A stretch of DNA of 64,000 bases from Typhlomys cinereus (lineage: Eukaryota > Chordata > Mammalia > Rodentia > Platacanthomyidae). Numbering within the stretch: position 1 is the stretch's first letter; each line of letters begins with the position of its first letter. Positions 34,043 through 43,700 of this stretch are shown here, one piece after another. The stretch lies in contig JALPQD010000006.1 of NCBI GenBank assembly GCA_023101885.1, positions 15,896,085 through 15,960,084 on the forward strand. Direction: 5' to 3'. The notes below the pieces were generated by a model. The model had not been told where the DNA came from. It saw only the letters and a program-made list of their open reading frames with translations, and ran no database searches. The translations under genes were made by a program, and so were the position numbers.

Positions 34043-34554
34043 TGTTAAGATTTAGGGAGTTTTAGAGCAACCATACTGGGACTAGTCTCTGAAGGTTTTG
34101 GAAAGCCATCCCCCACTGCTGGGATTACCCAAAAGGAACACCTTCTGCTGACAGGGAGGAGCTGACTTCAGTCCTCTACAAGAGATAAGGGGTCAACTTC
34201 CCCCAACCCTTTGCTTATGAAAGGACATAGAGATTAATTCTCCATTATAGATAGGATATGGAGATTAGGTCTCCATTATAGATAAGCCATATCTAGAAGT
34301 CCAGCACAAGAGCAGCTGGATTGGGCCTCCATCCAGCTCTTTTCCCTTATGGATTCAATGCCTGGAGTCCACGAGTTCTCCAGGGTTCCCTTGCCTCTCA
34401 TGGACTCCACATCTGGAGTCCATGAGTTCCTTTCTTTCTCTCCTCTAATAAACTCTTCCTTAATCCTCTACTTGTATTCTGGTTCAATCTTCGACTCTGA
34501 ACACAAGAATATGGATACAATACAGACTCTTTATTAGATTGTGGCCTTGCAACA
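34043..34554 (+). mobile_element. ERV1-like provirus, 3' LTR
   Basis: It matches the 5' LTR at both ends ('gttttagagcaaccat', 'cccccaaccctttgcttatgaaaggac', 'gcctggagtcc', 'ctctaataaact', 'gaacacaagaat...ccttgcaaca'). Polyadenylation signal AATAAA is at 34447-34452. The middle differs: instead of the segment with the TATA box it has two copies of a roughly 30-bp unit containing CTCCATTATAGATA (34237-34290). The start TGTTAAGA is inferred by comparison and is uncertain. Confidence 0.8.
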
Positions 34555-34653
34555 ATTCCTAAAGGTTACAATATTAACCCCACTTACTCAAATGAGAAAA
34601 TGGAGGGTTATGCAGATGAAATCATAGAGCTACAATGCAGCTGAGCAAGAATT
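34555..34653 (-). repeat. MIR, second piece (minus strand)
   Basis: 'atattaaccccacttactc', 'aaatgagaaaatggaggg' and 'catagagctacaatgcagctgagc' parallel the reverse MIR order ATTATCCCCATTTTACAGATGAGGAAACTGAGG ... CACAGCTAG. It is interrupted at 34653 by an L1 3' end. Confidence 0.7.
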
Positions 34654-34862
34654 CTTTTTTTAAATTAGTTTATTAGTTTCTACCTAGATATGCAAACTTG
34701 ATGGATACTTACCTTCAACCTCCTAACCCTGCCATTCCCCCCTGTTGTTTCCTCATCTCACTCTCTTCCCCTTATCCCTCTTCCCTCTCTCCCCCCTTTC
34801 CTCTCTCTTCTCCCTTTCCTCTTTCCTCCTCTCTTGATGTTTCCCATCTCAGAGCAGGAATT
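34643..34862 (-). mobile_element. L1 3' UTR end inserted in the MIR (minus strand)
   Basis: The insert is 34654-34851. The left end is poly(T), the complement of an A tail. Then comes the complement of 'catcaagtttgcatatc', like 'gttaagtttgtatgag' in the 28.2 kb copy. Then a pyrimidine tract of about 110 bp (CCTCT/CCTTT), the antisense of the L1 purine tract. Flanks GAGCAAGAATT (34643-34653) and GAGCAGGAATT (34852-34862) differ at one base and form the target duplication. It is a 5'-truncated copy of about 200 bp. Confidence 0.78.
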
Positions 34863-34905
34863 TTAACTCCGCCCTTGCCAACATTGATTTTATTTCTGGT
34901 GACCA
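34863..34905 (-). repeat. MIR, third piece (minus strand)
   Basis: 'aggaattttaactccgcccttgcc' after the L1 insert continues the MIR segment GGGATTTGAACCC. Short and diverged. The call depends on its position. Confidence 0.5.
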
Positions 34906-35348
34906 AGAAGGTGAGGCAGGCATCACAGAGAAGAGCTTAGGTACATGGGACTCCAACTGGTTTGGGCTAAACATTAACCATCACACACTTTTCCAGCAAT
35001 GTACTTGGCAGCTTAGGTACTTTACCTGCACTTCCTATGCATTCACACCTCTCTCTGAACAATGTACCTTGCAAAACCCATTTGCTTGGGATAACAGTAC
35101 ACTCCTCTCTAAATAATGGAATATACTTAGTCCACCTGAGTAATTATCATACTTGGATATTTTCTATTCAGATATATTCCCAATGTAACTGGGTATAAAA
35201 ATGAGGGAGCCAGTTTGACCTGGACTGGTTCTGACTGCACGATCAGCAGGACAAACTGTATTCTTCAAGAGAACTTTCAGGAAAAATCTCTTCTTTACTA
35301 GGTTATGTCTATGCATAATTGGGAGTTCATATAATTAATGTCAAAAGC
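34906..35348. other. Unclassified sequence, possible old LTR
   Basis: 'gggtataaaaatgagggagcc' near 35190 is TATA-like and is followed about 100 bp later by 'aaatctcttctttac', a layout reminiscent of an LTR. No paired copy, target duplication or family match could be named, so it is left unclassified. Confidence 0.25.
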
Positions 35349-35599
35349 AGAGCTGGGGAGATGGTTCAAGGGTTAAAGCCTTTGTCTCACAAGCAAAAGT
35401 TTAAGTGCATATTCCCAGACTCTATGTGAAAATGTCAGGCAGAAATAGTGGTGGTTTGTAATCCTGGCTATGGAAAAGCAGAACCTGGGAAAACACAGAG
35501 CAAAGTAATAAGATGGAAGAGAAATCAAGGACAATTCCTAGTGTCACTCTTAAATCTCCACAGGACCATACCCTCAAATTCCCTCTTGGATACACACAG

Positions 35600-35653
<54 letters not shown>

Positions 35654-35700
35654 AAACACGCATACATACACTAAAAACACACATACAAATACACTAAAAA
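35349..35700 (+). repeat. Older tRNA SINE (plus strand) with (CA)n tail
   Basis: The head 'agagctggggagatggttcaaggg' is followed by 'gaacctgggaaaacacagagcaaag' and 'gaaatcaaggacaattcctag', the older-subfamily body. (CA)n lies at 35600-35649 with a CATACA/ACTAAAAA tail to 35700. The 136-codon plus frame and 81-codon minus frame across it are repeat-derived. Confidence 0.85.
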
Positions 35701-36870
35701 TAGAACAAATGTACTGTGGAAAAGTTTATACAGTCATTAAAAGGATTAGACCTAATCTATTGATCAAAAGAGAAGACCCAAACTGTACACCTCAGCAACC
35801 AGCCTCTCCTCCTCCTCCCTTCAAACTACAAAAATGTGACCCCAGGCTACAAGCTTGAATCTCTTTACTCATGTGGTCTGTTGCTACCGTGTAGTATACC
35901 CTGACTTTTCTCTCATCATTACTCTGAACAAAAGTTTTATTACTTCTGTAAACCTGAAATCCTCAGCTCAGAAGTGAACCGGGGGGATTAGAAGATGGAG
36001 AGCATCTAAGGACCCAGATAGAAACCCTGCAACGTACACAAAATATTTGTGGCAAAAGTGATATTTGATATTTTATGAGTTCTGACAAAAATATTTGAAG
36101 TCATTAATACTTCTGGAATGGGAATACGTCTCAGTCCAGGAGAAAAAGGAAAACTTCCAGTGAGGAGAAGAATTAGAGAGCTAGGCAGCAACTAGCACAC
36201 TTTGTGTATCAACAGCTTAGTTCGGTCAAACAGCTAGAATTGAGAGGAAGCAAGACAATTTCTAAATGCTGTGTTCTAGGGCAATTATTCAGAATGAAGA
36301 AGTAAAGCATAGTTAAATGTCAGCTCTAATTCTGAAAATTATTGATGGTTGCAAAAATGGCACAGCCTTGTTTTATAAGGCACTTCACAAAGAAAATTAA
36401 AATAGCACCTTGAGATTGACTAACAACTTAATGCTGAACATGGAACAAAATATAGACATTAATCTCTTGCCAGTTGCTTCTATTTAGGTCAAATACTCTA
36501 AAAATTCCTAGTTCTGTTGTCAGCCAGACAAAAGATTTCACCAAAGTACATTCTGAAGAGTTAGAGGAAATCAAACAAAATGATGTATATCCATTTGAAA
36601 CTCCAGATGCAAAGAATTAGGCTTACTCTTCTTGTTAAAAGCCTGCTACCTCTGTAAACCAGGGGTGTGCTGGGCTCTGCCACTGGGAGACTATTCTGGA
36701 AAGTGCTGTCTAGATCTTAGAATAAACCTCAAGATGACCATTCAGGGGAAGCTCAGTTCAGGTTCTGCTTCCTTCCATACTTCCTGGGAATGTCTGGTTT
36801 AAATATTGGCAACCTGAATGTAAGGAACTGGCTGAATTGGCTAATGTGCTAGAAATGAACAATGGCTTAA
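35701..36870. other. Unique non-coding DNA
   Basis: No gene or recognised repeat. A short CTCCTCCTCC run lies near 35810. Confidence 0.4.
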
Positions 36871-37420
36871 GAAAAGCGGGAAAATTGTCATTGTAACTTT
36901 ATGGCGGAAGTCGTCTTTCTTTAACAATGGAATCTTAGAATTAGGCTGCTGATCTTTAGCCTTTCCTAGATTTTAATGAATGATGCATCTTATTTTCTTC
37001 TGTAGCTTAATTTCCTTGGCATCACTTTCTAAGTTCCATGACACCTAGCTCCAGCATTCTCTAGTCTCTGTAGTAATCTGGTGCTCAACACAAGATATGC
37101 TACTATTAACATTCTAGAAAGTTTAACACTGTGTTCTTAGTGGAGACATTTTTTTGACTGAAGAATAAGGTAATTCAATAATTAAGCATATTGCTATTTT
37201 TCACTGATACCAGCTGGGAAATCAAATATTACCCTGCTAAAATTTGACTCTGGTTTGGCCTACATGGAATTCCAATTGTGACAAAATATTTAATCTCCGA
37301 GGGGTAATTTGTGTGTATGCATCTCTGCATATATAAAACCTATGAGAAACCAAAGACCTTGAAACATTCAACATCTGCTCAGCCAACATTTCAAGGATAT
37401 CGCAACTTAATGCTGCCAAT
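36871..37420. other. Repeat-free, moderately complex DNA
   Basis: No repeat family recognised. AT-rich words such as 'tttaatgaatgatgcatctta' resemble developmental enhancer sequence, but there is no strong cluster. Possible flank of the candidate element downstream. Confidence 0.3.
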
Positions 37421-38215
37421 ATTAATTCACAATGAAGCTGAATGCTTCAGCCTGGACATTTGCTTGACCATTCTGATTTGATCATCAACTGCCCATTGAT
37501 ACAGGAACAATTTACTGGTAACTGTGAACAAACAGACACAGTGGCATTAGCAAAGTATGTACAGAGGCCAGGAGGAAACGTGCAGGAAGAGAGCTGATAA
37601 GGGCCAGCAATGAAAAACAAAGGATGACAGATAGGGAGACACTGTGAATGGGAGGAAAACAGAAATCAGAGGCCAGTTTCAGAGCAGAAGTAGAGTGAGC
37701 AGAGAGAATGTGTCAGAGAGGATTTGGGGTGGATATGGTCAGGAGAACTCCTTATTTCACATATTGGGAGCTGAACTCACTGAGAGAGAGGAGTAACTAT
37801 CATTGACATCCAAGTTGTTTTTCTTCCGGCAACTAGGAAACCTTTCTATCTCACTGCACTTGACCTGCCACTGCCATTGCCTTCCAGGTGAGCGTCTGCT
37901 TCATCGCAGACCTTGTTTGTCCCTGACTATGGCTGAAAGTCGCTCGCCCTGGACTGCTGCGAATATGTCATCTAATGAAGACATCTATTAATATAGGCAC
38001 ATTACAGCTCGCCATCTGGCTCTGCCTCTTGGACCCCTCTCCTCCCTACAGATCTGCGCGCACACAGCCCGCTGTGCCTAATCAATTATTTATCCATTTC
38101 CCTCTCTGCTGCTAACAGGCCCAGTCTCCGCTCTCTGCTGCAAGGCCGCTGAGGGCTGACAGCAGACATTGCAAGCCCCCAAAACACACTGCCTACCCAA
38201 ACCAAACACAGAACG
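37421..38215. promoter_or_regulatory. Candidate conserved non-coding element 1
   Basis: A repeat-free stretch with balanced composition, preserved CpGs (38040-38070 and 38125-38150) and a homeodomain-type word TAATCAATTATTTAT near 38078. These traits are typical of developmental enhancers in gene deserts. There is no sequence proof of function. A plus frame at 37803-37991 is short and not convincing as an exon. Confidence 0.35.
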
Positions 38216-39599
38216 TCGTGATGCGTGTATTTTCTTCTACCTGTCCTTGTTCCCATTTCCCCTCTCGCTCACAGGGTGAAAGGCCGGGTAGCACAACAGG
38301 GCAGCACCAGCTTTGAAGCCAGACCCTCTAGCCCTGTGCCCACCTCCTCCCACATGTTGTCTTGGCAAGCAGGTCGTTTGCTTCTTTTGCTTTCCTCACC
38401 TATAAAACCTGGTGAGCAGCTACCTTCTTGCCATTATACTAGGCATGTTTAGGATATGAACAGCATTTCTTTCAGGTTCTTAGCTACCAACTGGCTCATG
38501 CTCAGCACTAGAGGTATTTTGTGGTTGTTCCCCCCCCCCAATTTATCTACTCAAACACATTCTTCTGCTTGTTTCTTACACATTTATCTTCACGTCTCTT
38601 ACTCTTCCCATGTCTTTACTCACTCACATTATTCTTCTCTTATCTTTTTAGCCTCTCTTTTCCAGATAGTAGTAAATATATTGGCCCTGCAATTTGTCCT
38701 TACTCCTTTTTGTCATTGTCCCTTGTGTTTTACTCTTATTCTGCCATGGTTCTTTGATATCCATCTTTTCCATCTTCTTTTATCTTCAAAATTTTTTGCA
38801 GGAACAACCCAAAAGTGAACTAAATAAATAAATTTAATTTCCCAAATGCTCTGTAGTGTCAAACACACACATATGTGTATATGTGTGTATATGTGTGCTC
38901 AGCTGTGGTTATTAGAAAATATGAAATATTCTTGTGTAATACAACTGAGTTTTGTATTTCCGCCATGTTGTTTCCAGTTTGTTTAAAGTTTCCAGTTTGT
39001 TTAAAGTGGATATTCTTTATGAATACCCACTAGTAGCACAAGGATGCTTTGCTTATTGTGCCTCTCCCTCTCTCTCTCTCTCATTGTAGAAAATGTAAGA
39101 AACGTTTTAATGAAGGATATGTGCTACTTGTTTTAGCAACAAACATAGTATTCATCTCATTAAAAATATTAGTTATCTAGTTTTAGAATTCAAATAGTTT
39201 TGATTTAATCTTGGTCTAGAATTTTAGTTAAATTACCACTGGCTAAACTGAATTATCTAGTTGAAAGGTAGATGGAGAAGTCTGAGTTATAGTTTTTCAG
39301 GTTAACCACACTAACTTTTTTTTTCATTTGTGAGTTATGATAACTGGAGAGTAAAGTTCCTTTAGTGAGGAATTTATAATTCATTTACACACTTTCCCAA
39401 AGTATCACCAATCCTTCATTCACTGTGGCAGATGTTGAAATTGTCCTCAGGTACTGAGGAAGATTTAGCACAAACCAGGTGTTCTTCTGTCCTTGGCTCT
39501 TTCACTCAACTTCTGTGCACAAGCAGGATTTTAAGAGAGACCAAACATCAGGGACAATATTCTGCACTTGGCAGAATAACTGCTCTGTAGGGGAGTGAG
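38216..39599. other. Unique non-coding DNA with small repeats
   Basis: It includes an 18-bp exact tandem duplication (38971-39006), a TG/TA run near 38862-38897 and a (CT)n run at 39064-39083. The 120-codon plus frame at 38456-38818 is Phe/Leu/His/Ser-rich, reflecting a pyrimidine-rich strand. No domain is recognised. Confidence 0.45.
38971..39006. repeat. 18-bp exact tandem duplication
   Basis: TTTCCAGTTTGTTTAAAG occurs twice head to tail (38971-38988, 38989-39006). It is a recent slippage or small tandem duplication. Confidence 0.9.
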
Positions 39600-39990
39600 C
39601 AGTGATGCCAAAATGCAAATATCTATTGCATGTTGCTCCTGAGGGCATGTTGTTCTATCTGAGTTTAATAATGATTTGGTTATGGGCCGGGGTCTAAATG
39701 AATGGCTGGTTGTATGTGTTTTCACAAAGTGATGACATGGCGGGAAATGAATATTTATGCCATCTTGGATTCGTCTAAATTTTCCACCAAATTGTTTGCT
39801 TGTGCTTTAATACTGACATTAATAATTCGAATTAGAATAATCTGATTAAATGCCTTTGGGCATCACCTGAGAGTTGCTGAACAGCCGCGATGCCCTAGGG
39901 TATCCTGATCCTAATGCTCTTGTGCTTAGCACTTCACAGGAGCAGATCTAGGCAGCAATTTCACTTCTTGCCTGAAACCCCCTCTCTGTT
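39600..39990. promoter_or_regulatory. Candidate conserved non-coding element 2 (homeodomain-site rich)
   Basis: A repeat-free stretch with several TAAT/ATTA cores in about 200 bp. The palindrome TAATTCGAATTA (39823-39834) is two inverted TAAT half-sites spaced by four bases, a form that paired-type homeodomain dimers can bind. TAATAATGATT (about 39666) and TCTGATTAAATG (about 39841) lie nearby. This is motif evidence only. Confidence 0.4.
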
Positions 39991-41129
39991 ATACTTGTTT
40001 GGTTCTGGTTGCAATTAGACTCACTTTTTACTGTGCTATCAAAATCTCATTTGATGTCTGCATCCATCTTCTATAAAACTTGGTTCTGGCTGAAGCAAGA
40101 GAAGCCATTGACTCACAGCTCACAAGGCGGCATCCAGGACAGAGCACTTTGCCTGTTCTGTGCCCGATGATGAGGCCATCAGGGATATTAATGTCCCCAT
40201 GCATAAAGAGTGCCACATCTACTTTCTACATTACAGCATCACTGCAACTGATTTGAGCCAAGAATAAAAAATGCTATACACTTCATAGCTCAAGAGCAAA
40301 TGTTTTACCAGCTTATTCCTTCCAACCTCGAAAGCAAGAATTTTTTTTTTTACATATTGAGGGACAGGCATAGGGGCAGGACAAGTTAAGAATAGAATTA
40401 GAGGTCTTGTCTACAAGGAGAAATCCAACTTTCAATAAAGGCTTGGGATATGTTCCTAGGTAATGTAAGGGCTAGTGAGATTATAAAAGAGGACTGAACT
40501 AAAAGCACAGGACAGGGTCTGATCATAATGCACTAGTAAAAAGTGGTGGAAGGCAATGAACCCACAGGGATCAGAATGCTCGCCTAGCAGCCTTCAAACA
40601 ATCTATAACCACAGCATCTTTTCTCACTTCTCCAGCTCTTTCATCCAGGACGATGTTCCAAACAGAAGGTTGTACTGTTCTCTCCTTATTATGAGTTTTG
40701 CTTTCCCTGAGTAATAACCCAGAGACTGAGACTAATACCCAGCGTGACTTTCCTTGGCCAGAACAGTCGGGGCTGCAGAATGATTCCTGCTTTGGCAGGA
40801 GCCCAGGAAGGACAATCTATTTAGTGCCATGTCGCTGTCCAGCAGAATGGGCCACTGCCTTCCACTCGTGTTACAAAGTGATTGTGTGGCTGCTGCAAAG
40901 CTGGGAACAGACTTTTCTCTGCCTTGCCAGCCCTTGTAAAGATCCCAAATCTAGCACAGACAAATGTCACAATATTGGCCTAGCCTGGGGATAGGCCAGC
41001 TGGATTGCTGTCAAGAAGAAGGGAGTTCTCCATACGCTTGGTCTTTTGGGACCTGTATTTGAAGCTTTACCCAACAATGTGATGAAGGTATATGATTTTA
41101 TGACATTTTAAATAAAAGTAAATAACCAC
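39991..41129. other. Repeat-poor non-coding DNA
   Basis: No transposon recognised over more than 1 kb. The 98-codon plus frame at 40698-40994 has mixed, Cys/Trp-rich composition and no recognised domain. It lacks a supported splice context, so it is not called a gene. Confidence 0.4.
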
Positions 41130-41700
41130 TGAATGATACTTTTTCCTTCAGCTCTGGCTGGGTAGCCTGGCAAAATCATATTTATTTAGCAGCTTTCAAA
41201 AGACTTTAACCTTCAGCCCTAATTTTAAAGTTAATGGGAGTTCGTGATTCATTAAGAACTTTAAAAATTATAGATCATTACTTTTGCTACATTTAAATTC
41301 AAATTACCTAGGCTACTCAATTAATCAGACTTTAAACAATATTAAAGCAGGCAAGGCTTGTCACTCTCATGTCGCTGATGGAAGATGATTCAGGTTTTAG
41401 CCTCTGAAGGGAGATAATTTAATATGCTCTACCAGCATTATTCATCCTGCTGTTCTTTGCTTTTTTTTTTCTCCCAAGGAAGAAGAGGCATATGTTTGCA
41501 TGGAAACGGCTGGTGCCATCTTTCTGTCCCGTCTGGCTGTCACATGGCTAATTGTCTTAAAACAGCTGGATGCAGCAACAGTATCTTTAATGCTTAAATG
41601 TGGTCAGGCCAAATGAGAACATCTCTGTGTCCTGTACCCATGGAGCAGACTATCATCCAAGAAATGTGCTCTCAGTAAATTTCACGGCCTTCCAATCTTT
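41130..41700. promoter_or_regulatory. Candidate conserved non-coding element 3 (POU/RFX/E-box words)
   Basis: Repeat-free. It contains GTTTGCAT (41494-41501, complement of octamer-like ATGCAAAC) overlapping CATGGAAACG (41499-41508), an RFX X-box-like half, and the E-box CAGCTG near 41564. Upstream are 'ctcaattaatcagactttaaac' and repeated TTTAAA/TTAAT words near 41220-41340. Absence of transposons over more than 2 kb adds weight. No experimental or alignment evidence is available. Confidence 0.4.
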
Positions 41701-42700
41701 CTTTGTCAAGCCTTGTCTTTGCTTTATATGATAGCCTTGGGTTTGGGTTCTTTCAGACAAGTCTCCTAAATAGTTGTGCATGAATTCATGTTTGTAACTG
41801 GAATTAGAACTGTGATATAAATTACAATAGTCTCCATTCATCTGGGATTAGGTAAAGCCTACATCTATCAGATCTTTTCTTTATCTTCCAAAAGAAGGTA
41901 TGCATGTTTGTAATATAGGTATAAAATATGAGAGGGTTGATTGTCAAATGAATAGTAATTACCACTCATAGGACAGCAAGAAAATTCTTATAACCAGCCC
42001 ATCCCACCTTCAGTACATCTTAATAAAGGCACTGAGTATTTCAGGTTTATTTAAGATACTGGGTGTGCGTAATGTGGATTGGATCTTCATTGTAAGTTAA
42101 GCAGCTTTCTTTTTTTAATCAAGATACATGAGGGTATGGGCTAATATTCTAGATACTAAAACTGCCTTCGTTAATTATATCCACATAAATGTTAGATCTC
42201 CTTTCAGAGTGTTCCTAATTTATCTGCTGTATATAGTCTGGCATCGGTGATTTTGATAGGCTAATTATTCCCCACATAAAAGAACATGAGTGTTGTCCAG
42301 TCAAAAGTTGTTACTTTGTCATTTGGTTGAAATTGCTCTTCTCAATCAACGACACAGAGTAAAGTCAAGTGTCACCAGCCATCTAAAATAAGCACACCAA
42401 ACTCAGAGACTGTCATGGTCCTCTTTATACCCCCACACCTCCTGTACATATGAGATCACTCTCTCTTTGTGAAAGAATGGAGACAGGAGCAGAAAGCTCA
42501 AAGATTTCACGTCCACTTGTGACCATCCTTTGCTCTAAGCTTCACCTGTGAGGGAATGAATGGAGTAACTCAAAAGTAAGGGGAAGATCAGAGTTAGAGG
42601 GAAGGTCAGGGGAATGACAGCAACAGGTTTGCATTTGCATAAAGACAGACATATTCCACCGGACAGATATTTTGAGAATTTTTCACATACAAACAGAACA
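41701..42700. other. Repeat-poor non-coding DNA
   Basis: No recognised repeat or gene. Homeodomain-like AT words continue ('ttcgttaattatatcc', 'aggctaattattcccc' near 42160-42270), so the regulatory candidate may extend here. Confidence 0.35.
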
Positions 42701-43180
42701 CATTTATGTCCTTGCCCCATTCCCTCTCCTCCCACTACTTTCCTTTCCCATCCTTTCACCAACCCTGCCACGTCTCTCCCACCCTCCTGTCCCTCTGCAT
42801 ATGTGGGTCACAGTGCTCTCTTGTGCTTGTAATAGTAAAGAATGTAGGTCTCTGTGGTAGCACCTGTGATCCTTCAGTAGGCAAACTCAGAAGTGGGGAG
42901 GCTTCCCTTGTTTTGTTCAGCACCCGTCCCAGAGAGTCTTTCTGAGTGTAGTTGTTTCTCTAAAGTTCTCGCTTATCCATGGAAGCATGTTGATATGTCA
43001 GCCACTGTAAGTTCTCATTATTAGAACTCATGGCAGTGAGCTCCTGGATGCAGTTGTGACTGGCAGTGTACTTCCCCCACCTTCAAGCTTTTACAGTGGT
43101 ACTGCCCTGTCTTACACGAGGCTCCCTGAGCCTTGGGAAGAGGAGACATTGTTGATGATCTGATTGGGCTGACCATTCCT
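42701..43180 (+). repeat. Probable L1 3' UTR-derived fragment (plus strand)
   Basis: Pyrimidine-rich 'ttccctctcctcccac' passes into a segment with 'ttctcattattagaactcatggcagtgagctcctgg', 'gttgtgactggcagtgt' and 'ccaccttcaagcttttacagtgg', which I recall from old rodent L1 (Lx-like) 3' regions. No A tail or target duplication is seen. Several overlapping 62-79 codon frames here are not genes. Confidence 0.4.
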
Positions 43181-43424
43181 CTTGCAGATTTTTTTTGTGT
43201 TTCCTTTTCTCCAACTGTACATCAGCATTTGGAAGTGGAAAACTCCATGATCTTAGTATTGTTAAGTCCCCCTCCTCATAGTCTCTTAGTTCACAGAAGA
43301 CATCCATTTCTTTTACTTATCTACAAAAAAGGCCCCTACGAAACCTTTCACCAGAATTCTAGAATACCAAATCCATGGAATTTATTTCTGATTTTCATTA
43401 GTCCCCTAATGTCTCTTTGTTGCT

Positions 43425-43500
43425 GAGCTCTTTAAAGTTAAGGATAAAGGTTGCTTCACTGAGCAGGTGCTTAGTGGATATGAATGGAAATGAACATGTT
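43425..43500 (+). repeat. Possible L2/MIR 3' end
   Basis: 'ttcactgagcaggtgcttagtggatatgaatgg' resembles the common ancient LINE/SINE ending GGCGCTCAATAAATATTTGTTGAATG. Short and diverged, so low confidence. Confidence 0.3.
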
Positions 43501-43574
43501 CAGTTCTCCTAACTTCACACTCATATTTGTCTCTTTCACGTACTTCAGTCATAGATGTATACAATTACAACATC

Positions 43575-43700
43575 CAAACATAAAACTGTGCACCCTGATA
43601 CTCAATAGATTAAGGCTAGAGATTTTGAGTTCAAGGTCAGTTTGGACTAAATATTAACTCCTAAAAAAGCTTGGATGACTACAAAAAAAAATTACCTTAA
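43575..43700 (+). repeat. B1-like (7SL-derived) SINE relic
   Basis: 'ctgtgcaccctgatactcaatag', 'attttgagttcaaggtcagtttggact' and an A-rich 3' end follow the B1 order (GCACGCCTTTAATCCCAGCAC ... GAGTTCGAGGCCAGCCTGGTCTAC). Poorly preserved. The only 7SL-type SINE noticed in the window. Confidence 0.5.

Noticed and set aside
35150..35300. Possible LTR promoter (TATAAAA-like word and downstream AAATCTC)
   Set aside because: No paired copy, target duplication or recognisable family words. Left as unclassified.
40698..40994. 98-codon frame in the repeat-poor zone as a possible exon
   Set aside because: No recognisable domain and no clear acceptor or donor context. The AT/CpG profile looks like non-coding conserved DNA. 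Needs PhyloCSF to overturn.
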